Shown: in pieces, positions 7,346 through 15,450 of the stretch | How positions within the stretch are numbered: position 1 is the stretch's first letter | Layout of the letters: each line of letters opens with the position of its first letter | DNA from: a bacterium | GTDB taxonomy: Bacteria; BMS3Abin14 | Assembly (NCBI GenBank): GCA_020350725.1 | Contig: CP070719.1 | Coordinates: forward strand, 2,258,009-2,276,617 | Reading direction: 5' to 3' | DNA length: 18,609 bases | The notes under the pieces: model-generated | Told to the model about the DNA's origin: nothing | The model's input: the letters and a program-made list of their open reading frames with translations, nothing else | The model's database searches: none | Made by a program: the position numbers and the translations under genes

Positions 7346-9082
7346 CTACCCCTGCTTGATCGGCAGGGTAAAGTGGAAAGTACTTCCCTTTCCGTGGATG
7401 CTTTCCAGCCAGATCTTCCCGCCGTGGAGCTCGACCATCGACCTGGCGATATAGAGGCCCAGTCCGGCACCGGGGTGATTGCGCGCGGCTCCCTGGTCGA
7501 CCTGGAAGAACTGTTCGAAGACCTTCTGCTGGAGGTCCTCAGGGATCCCGATGCCCTGATCCGCGATGCTTACCTGGACGAGGTCGCTGCGGTCGCTTTC
7601 CCTGCGTCCCTCAATGAGCTTTGCCCTGATGGACACCGGGGATCCCGGTGGAGAGAACTTCAGGGCATTGCCCAGGAGATTGACCAGGATCTGGGTGACC
7701 TTCTCGGGGTCGGCCTCGATCTCCGGAAGATCCCTCCCCAATTCGATGTCAACCTGAGGCTCCGATTCGGTGATGTGTCTGGTCGAACTGAGAGCTTCGT
7801 TGAGCGCTTCCTGAAGCCGCATGAGCTTGAACCGGCAGGCGATCTTGCCGGCCTCGATCCGTCCCGTATCCAGAATGTCATTGATGAGAGCGAGCAGATC
7901 CTTTCCCTTCCTGAGGATCTGCCTCGTGTATTCCTTCTGCTCTCCGGTGAGGGGTCCCACCTGTTCCTCGGACAGGAGTTCTGAAAAGCCGATTATGGAT
8001 GTCAGGGGAGTTCTCAGCTCGTGGGATACGGTCGACACGAATTCCGATTTGATGTTGCTCAGAAACTCCAGTTCCTGATTGGCCCGCACCAATTCCTCAT
8101 TGATCTTCTCCAGCCTCATGGACCTGGATTCCAGCATCTGATAGAGGCTGGCGTTTTTCAGGGCATTGGTGCTGGCCCCGGCAATGACGCGGACAATGGC
8201 GACCTCCTCCTCGTTGAAGCTCCTGCCCTTCCGTGCGGATCTGAGGAGAAGGGCGCCCATGACCTCGCCCCGGTAGGTGAGTGGTGCGGCGAGTATCGAC
8301 TGGTAGCCAAGGGGTTCGATGAGGTCCCGCACCTCCTCCATGAGAGGGTCCGTCCGGATGTCCTCGATCACAACAAGATCCCCCGTGCGAAAGGACTTGA
8401 CGACCTCGGGGTATTTGCTCAGATCGATGGAGATCTCCTGGAGGTTGGGATCCTCGTGGGAGACAAGAACGGTTCCCTTGAGACCGTTCTTGTCCACGTC
8501 CCATGATCCCTCGACGACGAGGATGGAGCAGCGCTCGGCCTGAAGAACGGCAGCGGTTTTCTCCACCAGGATATAGAGGATCTGCTTCAGGTCCAGCGAA
8601 GCGGTGGTTGTGTCCAGCACCTCGTAGGCGAGGCGGAATTTTCTCGTTCTGTCCTTGAGGCTGTCGAGGAAGAACTTCTGTTCAAGATTGACCCGTGTCC
8701 TCGCAAGGACTTCAGCCGGGGTGAAAGGTTTCGATATGTAATCCGTCGCCCCGGACTTGAGTCCTTTTACGATATCCTCTTTCTTGCCGAGGGACGTGAT
8801 CATGAGGATGGGGGTCGAGGATATCTCGGGGTCCTTTCGAACGGCCTTGCAGACCTCGTATCCAGAGAGACGGGGAAGGACGATATCCAGGCAGACCAGG
8901 TCCGGTTTCTCGCGGCGCATCTTGTCAAGGCCTATGGAACCGTCCTCAGCGACCGAGACGGTGTAGCCCTCAGCCCCGAAGATGTTCATCAGGATGTCCC
9001 GGGAGATCGGGTCATCCTCGATGATGAGGATATGACCCTTGCGGGAAGATCCTTTTGACACGAGGGTGTATAAGTTTTTCAT
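7346..9082 (-). CDS. Receiver-GAF-histidine kinase signalling protein
   Basis: This 578-residue cytoplasmic protein has no membrane segment or HAMP. Residues 15-135 form a response-regulator receiver with acidic pocket EDD (22-24), phospho-acceptor Asp66 in CLDIVLP, and the conserved Lys in SKPF. Residues about 155-325 form a GAF domain. After a short coiled coil comes HisKA with VSHELRTPL and phospho-acceptor His354. The ATPase domain has an N box (NLLGNALKF), G1 (DQGIGIPE) and G2 (GAGLGLYIA). The start is ATG 9082 rather than the longer ORF start at 9139, because a strong promoter (9121-9150) overlaps the longer N terminus. No partner response regulator is adjacent. Input and output are unknown; gapA is divergently transcribed next to it. 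Confidence 0.9.
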   Translation of the reverse strand: MKNLYTLVSKGSSRKGHILIIEDDPISRDILMNIFGAEGYTVSVAEDGSIGLDKMRREKPDLVCLDIVLPRLSGYEVCKAVRKDPEISSTPILMITSLGKKEDIVKGLKSGATDYISKPFTPAEVLARTRVNLEQKFFLDSLKDRTRKFRLAYEVLDTTTASLDLKQILYILVEKTAAVLQAERCSILVVEGSWDVDKNGLKGTVLVSHEDPNLQEISIDLSKYPEVVKSFRTGDLVVIEDIRTDPLMEEVRDLIEPLGYQSILAAPLTYRGEVMGALLLRSARKGRSFNEEEVAIVRVIAGASTNALKNASLYQMLESRSMRLEKINEELVRANQELEFLSNIKSEFVSTVSHELRTPLTSIIGFSELLSEEQVGPLTGEQKEYTRQILRKGKDLLALINDILDTGRIEAGKIACRFKLMRLQEALNEALSSTRHITESEPQVDIELGRDLPEIEADPEKVTQILVNLLGNALKFSPPGSPVSIRAKLIEGRRESDRSDLVQVSIADQGIGIPEDLQQKVFEQFFQVDQGAARNHPGAGLGLYIARSMVELHGGKIWLESIHGKGSTFHFTLPIKQG

Positions 9083-9089
9083 TGAGGTA

Positions 9090-9110
9090 AAGTGATAAGT
9101 GACACTTGAT
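9090..9110. repeat. Short heptamer run in the kinase leader
   Basis: AAGTGAT, AAGTGAC and ACTTGAT follow each other in 7-nt steps between the predicted transcription start and start codon of the kinase gene. Three units alone could be chance, but similar GATAAGT units recur at 18203-18223. Confidence 0.4.
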
Positions 9111-9120
9111 AGTTTGCGTA

Positions 9121-9150
9121 AATATAAGGGAAATTTCATTCCCTTGTCAA
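9121..9150 (-). promoter_or_regulatory. Promoter of the histidine kinase gene, with palindromic spacer
   Basis: On the minus strand, perfect TTGACA (plus 9150-9145) and TATATT (plus 9126-9121, 5 of 6) are 18 bp apart. Transcription should start near 9114, about 30 nt before ATG 9082. The spacer is an inverted repeat, AGGGAA (9127-9132) and TTCCCT (9139-9144), well placed as an operator. The promoter is divergent from that of gapA. Confidence 0.65.
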
Positions 9151-9175
9151 GAAAACATTGTGTTCAGAAAAAAGT

Positions 9176-9203
9176 TTGACTTGAGGTCGGCTAAACTTAT
9201 AAT
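9176..9203 (+). promoter_or_regulatory. Promoter of gapA
   Basis: TTGACT (9176-9181) and perfect TATAAT (9198-9203) are 16 bp apart. Transcription should start near 9210, giving a leader of about 56 nt. Its -35 lies only 25 bp from the -35 of the divergent kinase promoter. Confidence 0.75.
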
Positions 9204-9265
9204 CTCCATGCTGACCCCCCCTTTGCCAACTGTTTTCAACCAATCCCGGAAGGAGGAGAGAACCC

Positions 9266-10285
9266 ATGTCCGTTCGAGTTGCTATTAACGGATTCGGCCG
9301 TATTGGACGATTGGCGATGAGAAGCGCCCTGCAGGACCCGTCCCTCGAGTTTGTCGCTATCAACGACCTGACGGATGCCGAGACCCTCAACTTTCTTTTC
9401 TGTCACGATTCAGTACATGGCTGCCTGCCCAGTGAATTGAGGCCCACCACTGAGGGGAATCGCATGATCCTTGGCCGGCAGGAGATCCAGGTCCTGTCGG
9501 AGAAGGACCCCGCCAACCTGCCCTGGAAGGACCTGGCAGTTGATGTGGTCCTGGAGTGCACAGGCCTGTTCAGATCGCGTGACGCGGCGGCCAAGCATCT
9601 GGACGCGGGAGCGGGGCACGTGGTCATCTCCGCGCCCGGCAAGAATCCCGACATCACGGTTGTCATGGGAGTAAACCATGAGCAGGTGGACAGGGGTAAA
9701 CACAGGATCATCTCCAATGCCTCCTGTACGACGAACTGCCTCGCTCCGGTGGCAAAGGTCCTGGACGAGAGCTTCGGCATCGTGCACGGCATAATGACCA
9801 CGGTGCATGCCTATACAAACGACCAGCGTATTCTGGATCTACCCCATTCCGACCTCAGGAGGGCGAGAGCGGCTGCGCTGTCCATGATACCCACCACCAC
9901 GGGCGCCGCTTCGGCCGTCGCGGAGGTCCTCCCCCAGCTCAAGGGCAAACTCGACGGCATCGCTGTCCGTGTACCCACTCCCAACGTGTCCCTGGTGGAT
10001 CTCACGGTGGAGCTCGAGAACGGTACCGATGCTGCAGGGATCAACGCCGCCATCAAGAAGGCCTCCGAGGAGAAACCCCTCGCGGGATATCTGGCCTACA
10101 GCGAGGAACCTCTTGTTTCCATCGATTTCAACGGTTGGGAGGCCTCATCCATCGTCGACGCTCCCATGACCAAGATGGTGGACGGGACGATGGCCAAAGT
10201 GCTCGCCTGGTACGACAACGAATACGGATATGCCGCCCGGCTCAGGGACCTGGCGAAATATCTCTATGGAGCCGAAGTTGCTTAG
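9266..10285 (+). CDS. gapA: Glyceraldehyde-3-phosphate dehydrogenase, type I
   Basis: GapA interconverts glyceraldehyde 3-phosphate and 1,3-bisphosphoglycerate with NAD(H). The 339-residue protein has the Rossmann motif INGFGRIGR at 8-16 and an acidic residue in AINDL, as in NAD-preferring enzymes. The active site is SNASCTTNCLAP with catalytic Cys154, and His181 in TTVHAYT activates it. DLRRARAA and WYDNEYGY complete the usual signatures. ATG 9266 is preceded by AGGAGG (9251-9256). It is the first gene of gapA-pgk-tpiA-secG and overlaps pgk by 20 nt, implying a common transcript and translational coupling. Confidence 0.98.
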   Translation: MSVRVAINGFGRIGRLAMRSALQDPSLEFVAINDLTDAETLNFLFCHDSVHGCLPSELRPTTEGNRMILGRQEIQVLSEKDPANLPWKDLAVDVVLECTGLFRSRDAAAKHLDAGAGHVVISAPGKNPDITVVMGVNHEQVDRGKHRIISNASCTTNCLAPVAKVLDESFGIVHGIMTTVHAYTNDQRILDLPHSDLRRARAAALSMIPTTTGAASAVAEVLPQLKGKLDGIAVRVPTPNVSLVDLTVELENGTDAAGINAAIKKASEEKPLAGYLAYSEEPLVSIDFNGWEASSIVDAPMTKMVDGTMAKVLAWYDNEYGYAARLRDLAKYLYGAEVA

Positions 10286-11468
10286 TACGAAGACCGTAGA
10301 GGACGTGAGCTTCCTCGGGAAGCGGACGCTGGTTCGAGTGGACTACAACGTCCCCCTGGACGGTGACGGGAATATTACCGACGACACCCGGATCAGGTGC
10401 ACCCTGCCCACCATCAACCACATACTGGACGGCGGGGGTATCGTTATCCTCATGAGCCATCTCGGAAGGCCCAAGGGACAGGTCCGGCCCGAGATGAGCC
10501 TTGCTCCCATAGCCAAGCGTTTGAGCCGTCTTCTCCATCAGGAGGTTCGGATGGCCCCCGATTGCGTGGGTGACGAAGTCAAGGACCTCGTCAAGCAACT
10601 GCGCCCCGGCAACGTCCTTCTCCTGGAGAACCTTCGGTTCCACAGGGGCGAGACGGATAACGATCCTGCCTTTGCCAGGGAGCTCGCCTCCCTGGCCGAT
10701 ATCTACGTTGATGACGCCTTTGCCACCGCCCACAGGGAGCATGCATCGGTGGTGGGTGTTCCCGCCATCCTCAAACCGGCCGTCGCCGGATTCCTTATCA
10801 AGAACGAGATCAGCTATTTCAACAAGGCCTTGGAAGACCCGGTGAGACCCCTCGCCGGCATCCTCGGTGGAGCAAAGGTGTCGGACAAGATCAAGGCCAT
10901 CATGAGATTGCTCGAAAAGGTGGACAAGATCCTCGTCGGCGGGGGGATGGCCTTTACTTTCCTGAAGTCCATGGGGTACAGCGTCGGGAAATCGCTGGTC
11001 GAGGAGGATATGCTGGAACTGGCCCAGGAGATCATGGGCAAGGCCAAGGAGAAGGGCATCCCCTTTTACCTCCCGGTCGATGTGGTGGCTGCGGAAGCCA
11101 GGGAGGAAAAAGCCTATCCGGTGGTGTTTCCGGCGCAGGAGATCCCCGAGGGTTACATGGGACTCGATATCGGGCCGGCCACCATTACCCTTTTCCGGCA
11201 GGCCCTTTCCACCGCCCGGACGATCGTGTGGAACGGCCCCATGGGTGTTTTCGAGTATCCCCAGTTCAGCAATGGCACCTTCGCCATGGTGGACGCTCTT
11301 GCCGGATCCAGCGCCATGACCATCCTGGGCGGCGGCGACACGGACGTTGCCGTTCAACTGACGGGAAATTGGGATAAAATAGATTATATCTCAACCGGCG
11401 GCGGCGCCTTTCTCAAGCTGGTTGAAACGGGTCAGCTGCCGGGTATAAACGCCCTCGAGCACGACTAG
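10266..11468 (+). CDS. pgk: Phosphoglycerate kinase
   Basis: Pgk transfers phosphate between 1,3-bisphosphoglycerate and ADP, the step after GapA. The 400-residue monomeric enzyme shows the N-domain substrate motif LVRVDYNVPLD (22-32), MSHLGRP, and the hinge region GGAKVSDKI. The C-domain nucleotide site has GGGMAFTFLK, WNGPMGVFE and GGGDTDVAV. ATG 10266 lies inside the end of gapA. The in-frame ATG at 10230 would add 12 residues with no homology, so it is rejected. No strong Shine-Dalgarno precedes 10266, consistent with re-initiation by ribosomes finishing gapA. Confidence 0.97.
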   Translation: MEPKLLSTKTVEDVSFLGKRTLVRVDYNVPLDGDGNITDDTRIRCTLPTINHILDGGGIVILMSHLGRPKGQVRPEMSLAPIAKRLSRLLHQEVRMAPDCVGDEVKDLVKQLRPGNVLLLENLRFHRGETDNDPAFARELASLADIYVDDAFATAHREHASVVGVPAILKPAVAGFLIKNEISYFNKALEDPVRPLAGILGGAKVSDKIKAIMRLLEKVDKILVGGGMAFTFLKSMGYSVGKSLVEEDMLELAQEIMGKAKEKGIPFYLPVDVVAAEAREEKAYPVVFPAQEIPEGYMGLDIGPATITLFRQALSTARTIVWNGPMGVFEYPQFSNGTFAMVDALAGSSAMTILGGGDTDVAVQLTGNWDKIDYISTGGGAFLKLVETGQLPGINALEHD

Positions 11469-11483
11469 GCATACCCGGGGAGG

Positions 11484-11512
11484 TTGACAGACCGCTTGGT
11501 CAGTGATATAGC
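11484..11512 (+). promoter_or_regulatory. Internal promoter candidate for tpiA-secG
   Basis: TTGACA (11484-11489) and TATAGC (11507-11512, 4 of 6) are 17 bp apart in the 74-nt pgk-tpiA gap. The inverted repeat GACC-N4-GGTC (11490-11501) lies in the spacer. It could let tpiA and secG be expressed apart from gapA-pgk. Confidence 0.5.
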
Positions 11513-11542
11513 CCGCCATCAATGCCGGAGGAGGTTGAGTCA

Positions 11543-12301
11543 ATGCCCGTGCCCCTGATGGTCGCCAATTGGAAGATGCACAAGACGGTCCCGGAGGCTG
11601 TTGACCTGGTTCAGGATCTGCTTCCCCAGATCCGGGAAGTCAGGGATGTGGAAGTGGCCGTCGCCCCTCCTTATACGGCACTCCATGCTGTTGGAAAGGC
11701 GATTGAGGGAACCCCTGTCGAGCTGGCATCCCAGAATATGTTCTGGGAGCTCGAGGGCGCTTTTACCGGCGAGATCAGTCCCGGGATGCTGCGGGATCTG
11801 AATTGCCGTTACGTCATCCTCGGCCACTCCGAGAGGCGGCAGTACTTCGGCGACGGGGACGGTGAGGTCGCCCGGAAAGTGAACACGGCCCTTGTCGAGG
11901 GTCTTGTCCCGATCCTGTGTGTGGGAGAGACTCTGGGCGAGAGGGACTACGGCAAGACATTCGAGGTCGTCCAGAGACAGGTGCTGAGCGGGCTCGACGG
12001 ATCCGTGGTCGACCGCGGTGATGAACTGGTGATCGCTTACGAACCGGTCTGGGCCATCGGAACCGGAAAAACCTCCAGCCCCGGGGCGGCACAGGAGGTG
12101 CACAGCCACATTCGAGGCCTGGTCAAGAGCCTCCTGGGGGAGGAAACCGGTCGTGATATCAGGATCCTTTACGGCGGTTCCGTCAAGCCGGACAACATCG
12201 ATGGCCTCATGGCCATGGACGACATCGACGGCGCTCTCGTCGGTGGGGCGAGCCTCGATGCGGCAAGTTTCGCCCGCATTGTCAGGTTCAAGGGAATGTA
12301 A
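11543..12301 (+). CDS. tpiA: Triose-phosphate isomerase
   Basis: TpiA interconverts dihydroxyacetone phosphate and glyceraldehyde 3-phosphate, feeding GapA. The 252-residue TIM barrel carries NWKMHK with Asn9 and Lys11, the catalytic His95 in LGHSERR, and the catalytic Glu167 in AYEPVWAIGTGKT followed by the flexible loop. GGSVKPDN and GGASLD form the phosphate-binding end. ATG 11543 is chosen over ATG 11522 because GGAGGAGG (11527-11534) lies 8 nt upstream of it and the earlier start would be inside or ahead of that site. secG starts 17 nt after the stop. Confidence 0.98.
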   Translation: MPVPLMVANWKMHKTVPEAVDLVQDLLPQIREVRDVEVAVAPPYTALHAVGKAIEGTPVELASQNMFWELEGAFTGEISPGMLRDLNCRYVILGHSERRQYFGDGDGEVARKVNTALVEGLVPILCVGETLGERDYGKTFEVVQRQVLSGLDGSVVDRGDELVIAYEPVWAIGTGKTSSPGAAQEVHSHIRGLVKSLLGEETGRDIRILYGGSVKPDNIDGLMAMDDIDGALVGGASLDAASFARIVRFKGM

Positions 12302-12318
12302 GGAGGATTGAGGAAAAA

Positions 12319-12702
12319 ATGGTGATCATTCTTCTTAAAATACTTCACATACTGGTTGCGGTTTTCCTGATACTGGTCGTGCTTCTGCAGACCGGGAAGG
12401 GAGCCGAGATGGGTGCCGCATTCGGCGGTGCCAGCCAGACGGTCTTCGGCGGCGGCGGGCCCGCAGGATTCATGGCCAAGCTGACGACGACGGCGGCCGT
12501 CGTGTTCATGCTCACATCCCTCGGACTGGCCTACCTGTCTTCCGGCGGCCGGTCCCAGGTTGACACCTTGCCGGCCAGCCAGCCGGTGCAGGAGTTGCCC
12601 GTTCTGCCCACTGAGGGTCAATCAGACATCCCGGCGGAAGTGCCGCCCTCCGGGACCGATATCCCTGAGGCGGGCCAGCCGGTGGAGGAACCCTCCCGGT
12701 AG
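12319..12702 (+). CDS. secG: Protein translocase subunit SecG
   Basis: SecG is the small third subunit of the SecYEG translocon in the inner membrane. The 127-residue protein has two hydrophobic helices (about 4-24 and 52-74) separated by the conserved loop LLQTGKGAEMGAAFGG, followed by S-x-TVFGG. The C-terminal 50 residues are Pro/Glu/Ser-rich and predicted disordered, longer than in E. coli SecG but common in other phyla. Shine-Dalgarno GAGGA at 12310-12314 lies 4-5 nt before ATG 12319. It follows tpiA closely. It converges on the LysM gene with only 15 nt between stop codons, and no terminator was seen. Confidence 0.93.
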   Translation: MVIILLKILHILVAVFLILVVLLQTGKGAEMGAAFGGASQTVFGGGGPAGFMAKLTTTAAVVFMLTSLGLAYLSSGGRSQVDTLPASQPVQELPVLPTEGQSDIPAEVPPSGTDIPEAGQPVEEPSR

Positions 12703-12717
12703 TTGTCGCTCGATACC

Positions 12718-13752
12718 CTAAGGGGTCGGGGAAACAGTCCTGGCTCCGGGTCCTATCTCACGGCTGCTCTCGGTGACCTTGGCCAGAGACGTTTTCTCCC
12801 TGGGAATGACGATCTCGATTTGACCGATGACCTCGGGCGGAGCTTTGGCGGGTTTGCCGGTCATCTCGGCCAGAATATTCAGGACGTCCCCCGTTCTGAG
12901 GCCCTGATCGGTTCCAATGTCCAGAAAGAGGACGTCACCCCTGCCCATCAGCCGTTTGCCGTCCGGGTTGACCAGAACATATCCCTCGATTCCCGGCTCC
13001 GTCCCACCGCCCCTTTTCCTGTGCCAGGTGACGTACTGGATGTGCTTCATGACGTTGTCGCCAAGCTGGACCTCCCTGTATACCTCTCCGACCATCGCGG
13101 TGGACAGGTCGCCGTTGGCCGCGACCACCGAGAGGTCTCCCAGGATCCGGGCCAGATAGCCTACCTTTTCATCAGTGCGGGGGTGGCGCACCTCGTCGAA
13201 GACCCGGACGATGGAGTACCTCTCGCCCACCTCGAGAGGTGCCTCCTCGGGCGTGGTAACGTAGACTTTCTGCCCGGTGGAGATGAGCATCCGATCCTCC
13301 TCCATGGAGGAAATAGTCCCAAGGCCGATCTCATTCTTGTCGACGATGAACCCGTGGGTCGCGAGAGCCTCGATGAGTTCGTGGGTGATCGCTTCAGGGA
13401 CGGTGACGGGCTTAGGTTCTTCCACTTTTGCCACAGGTTTCGGTGGCGGGGGAAGGGCCGGCTTGGCCTCCACGGGCCTCGGCGGGATGATCATGGCTGC
13501 GGACGGTATCAGGATCCGCTGGCCGGGATAGATCAGGTGAGGATTTTCGATGTCCCGGTTGACGTTCCACACCTGAGGCCAGACGAAGGGGTCGTAAAGA
13601 TAGTAGGATGATATGTCCCAGAGGGTGTCACCCTTCTGGACCACATGCACCCTCTCCTCGGTATCGGACAGCACGTGGGCCGGCTGAAACAGGATCAAGG
13701 CGGGGACGAGGGTGCAGATTGCGGCAACCGCAGCCAACGAGAGAGACCTCAT
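12718..13752 (-). CDS. LysM-domain secreted envelope protein
   Basis: This 344-residue protein starts with a signal peptide (about 1-29, MRSLSLAAVAAICTLVPALI). Residues 35-83 form one LysM domain: VVQKGDTLWDISSYYLYDP, then NPHLIYPGQRILIP. LysM binds peptidoglycan glycan strands. A Pro/Lys-rich linker (about 88-117) leads to a long C-terminal beta-rich region of the type seen in FimV/LysM proteins of delta-like bacteria; its function is unknown. ATG 13752 is chosen over the ORF start at 13824: AAGGAG lies 7 nt upstream, the signal peptide then starts the protein, and the promoter at 13796-13824 covers the longer N terminus. It lies downstream of the bamD-TPR pair. Confidence 0.85.
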   Translation of the reverse strand: MRSLSLAAVAAICTLVPALILFQPAHVLSDTEERVHVVQKGDTLWDISSYYLYDPFVWPQVWNVNRDIENPHLIYPGQRILIPSAAMIIPPRPVEAKPALPPPPKPVAKVEEPKPVTVPEAITHELIEALATHGFIVDKNEIGLGTISSMEEDRMLISTGQKVYVTTPEEAPLEVGERYSIVRVFDEVRHPRTDEKVGYLARILGDLSVVAANGDLSTAMVGEVYREVQLGDNVMKHIQYVTWHRKRGGGTEPGIEGYVLVNPDGKRLMGRGDVLFLDIGTDQGLRTGDVLNILAEMTGKPAKAPPEVIGQIEIVIPREKTSLAKVTESSREIGPGARTVSPTP

Positions 13753-13795
13753 GACAAACTCCTTTTTGAAGACACCTTCAGTAAACCCGTGAAAA

Positions 13796-13824
13796 ATCAT
13801 AGGCTCCATGCCCAGCCCTGTCAA
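13796..13824 (-). promoter_or_regulatory. Promoter of the LysM gene
   Basis: On the minus strand, perfect TTGACA (plus 13824-13819) and TATGAT (plus 13801-13796, 5 of 6) are 17 bp apart. The start site would be near 13788, giving a 36-nt leader to ATG 13752. Confidence 0.75.
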
Positions 13825-13852
13825 GAAATCCTTCTATTGCCGCCGGCCGGGC

Positions 13853-14584
13853 TCAAAGGGTTTCCTCCTGGTTCTCGAGGAAACTCAGGTACATCCTGGC
13901 TTTCGGGTTCATTGGATGGGTTTTCAGAACCTCTCTCCACTCGGCGGCCGCCCGGTCGAGGAAGCCGCGGGAGAAATAAGTGATCCCCAGCTGGATGCGA
14001 GCATCCAGAAAATCCGGCCTCGCCGCCGCGGTCCTGGCGAAGACCTCGAGGGCGTCATCGAAATGCCCCATCTCTCTCAGGATCACCCCCATTTTCACCT
14101 GAACATCTGCGAAGCCGGGGGCGAGATCGAGGGCCTTTCTGTACTCGTCCAAACCCTCCTCAAGCAGGCCGAGCTCCCTGTATATGTCGCCGACCTCAAC
14201 ATGTTTGTTGGCCAGCTTGCCGGCGACGAAAGGGTCAAGGGAAACCTGTCTGCTCGTGACCCTGTTCTGGGCCCTCTGCACCACGTCCTTGGCCTCTTCA
14301 TATCGGCCGATCTCGTTGAGAGTCACGGCGAGGTTCAGGGAGGCCTCGGTGTAGTCCGGGTTAACCCGGACTGCCTTGGCCAGAAATTCCTTCGCACGGA
14401 GATAATCTCCCTTCTTAAAATAGAGCTGACCGATCCTGTTGCACACGTCGGCGAACTCGGGGTTTTTCTGGTGGAGCTCGATGAGAATGGATTCCGCCTC
14501 GTCAAGTCGGTCCCCGGCAATAAGGGCATCCACTTCTGTCAGGCTCAGTTCAACGGAGACCGGTTCCGTCTGTTTTTCCTTCAT
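13853..14584 (-). CDS. Tetratricopeptide-repeat protein
   Basis: This 243-residue soluble protein is built from about six TPR units. Each has the helix-turn-helix pattern of small residues and a terminal Pro, for example ADVCNRIGQLYFKKGDYLRA, TEASLNLAVTLNEIGRYEEA, ADVQVKMGVILREMGHFDDA and LDARIQLGITYFSRGFLDRA. TPR arrays bind peptides; no catalytic domain or signal peptide is present, so it is probably cytoplasmic. Its ATG overlaps the bamD stop codon in an ATGA arrangement (14581-14584), so translation is likely coupled to bamD. GAAGGTGG precedes the start by 3 nt. A role in envelope assembly is inference from context. Confidence 0.85.
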   Translation of the reverse strand: MKEKQTEPVSVELSLTEVDALIAGDRLDEAESILIELHQKNPEFADVCNRIGQLYFKKGDYLRAKEFLAKAVRVNPDYTEASLNLAVTLNEIGRYEEAKDVVQRAQNRVTSRQVSLDPFVAGKLANKHVEVGDIYRELGLLEEGLDEYRKALDLAPGFADVQVKMGVILREMGHFDDALEVFARTAAARPDFLDARIQLGITYFSRGFLDRAAAEWREVLKTHPMNPKARMYLSFLENQEETL

Positions 14585-15303
14585 GGCCCACCTTCTTCGC
14601 TGGCAGGGTTATCCAGATCCTTGGCTTCCCTCGCCCTGGCGGCGAGGGCCTCCGCCTCTCTTTTGATGTCCGGAGGGAATTGGCCCTCGAGGATCCCCGA
14701 GGTCCTCGAGAGAGCGGCCTCAGGCCTGTTTTTCTTGAGGTAATATTCAGCCACTTCGAGCTCGTGACGCCCCTCCTTCTCTATGAGAAGGCCGATCCAG
14801 TCCCGAGCCTCGGCGCCATGCCTGCCGTCCGGGTGATCTTCCAGGTATTCCTCGAGCAGGAGGCGGGCGTTGCGCAGGGGCTCTACGTCTCTGTCGTGGG
14901 GGATCTCCTTCCTGATGGTGAACAGGCCGATCCTCTTGCGCTGTATCAGGCGGATGTTGGCCAACGCCCTCATGTAAAGGGCCTCAGACGCGAGGGGTCC
15001 CGTCGGATAGTTGGAGAGATAGGAAGCGTATTGGGAATCGGCCAGGAGAAAGTTGCCAAGGCGGAAGTTGGATTCCCCTAGAAGAAACTGAACCTCGCCG
15101 CCGAGGGTGGTTCCGGCGGTGACGATTTTGAGGTCATCGAGGATTTTGACGGCTGAATCGTACTGCCTCTTGGTGTAGAGCTTACGGGCCTCCTCCAGGC
15201 TTTCGGCGGGACTGGTCTCCTTCTTGACGGGTGCGGAGCATGAAACGGTCCATGTGAGGAAGACAGTAAGGGTGAGAAGGATGTGCAGAAACCGGGTTTT
15301 CAG
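14581..15303 (-). CDS. bamD: BamD-like outer-membrane assembly lipoprotein with a CTG start
   Basis: BamD is the essential lipoprotein of the BAM complex that inserts beta-barrel proteins. The first ATG (14973) would remove the first half of the protein. The open frame continues upstream to a stop at 15343-15345 and encodes a lipoprotein signal: KTRFLHILLTLTVFLTWTVSC, with lipobox VSC and lipidated Cys22. TPR helices follow (LEEARKLYTKRQYDSAVKIL, QFLLGESNFRLGNFLLADSQ). The end, ELEVAEYYLKKNRPEAALSR, matches the BamD pattern. No in-frame ATG, GTG or TTG exists upstream of 14973. CTG 15303 has AAAGGAG 6 nt upstream and lies 34 nt after a predicted transcription start. The product is 240 residues, normal for BamD. 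CTG 15306 is a less well spaced alternative. Confidence 0.8.
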   Translation of the reverse strand: MKTRFLHILLTLTVFLTWTVSCSAPVKKETSPAESLEEARKLYTKRQYDSAVKILDDLKIVTAGTTLGGEVQFLLGESNFRLGNFLLADSQYASYLSNYPTGPLASEALYMRALANIRLIQRKRIGLFTIRKEIPHDRDVEPLRNARLLLEEYLEDHPDGRHGAEARDWIGLLIEKEGRHELEVAEYYLKKNRPEAALSRTSGILEGQFPPDIKREAEALAARAREAKDLDNPASEEGGP

Positions 15304-15344
15304 CAGGGGCTCCTTTTGAAGCTTGCGTTGGACGATCCGGTCCT

Positions 15345-15374
15345 AGTATGGTGAAGAAGCGGGTTGGGTGTCAA
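15345..15374 (-). promoter_or_regulatory. Promoter of bamD
   Basis: On the minus strand, TTGACA (plus 15374-15369) and CATACT (plus 15350-15345, 4 of 6) are 18 bp apart. Transcription from about 15337 fits translation from the CTG at 15303. Confidence 0.6.
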
Positions 15375-15450
15375 GTTTAAGCTGTGGGAAAGAGGATCTG
15401 ATGTGCAAGAGGCCCGTATTCCTGAACGGCAGGGAAAATATGCCCTTACT

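Noticed and set aside
10242-11357. 371-residue minus-strand open frame
   Set aside because: It is antisense to pgk and an artefact of GC-rich codon use.
12703-13611. 302-residue plus-strand open frame
   Set aside because: It is antisense to the LysM gene, whose signal peptide, LysM domain, Shine-Dalgarno and promoter are all clear on the minus strand.
13808-14743. 311-residue plus-strand open frame
   Set aside because: It is the shadow of the TPR gene; only the minus-strand frame shows TPR periodicity and the ATGA overlap with bamD.
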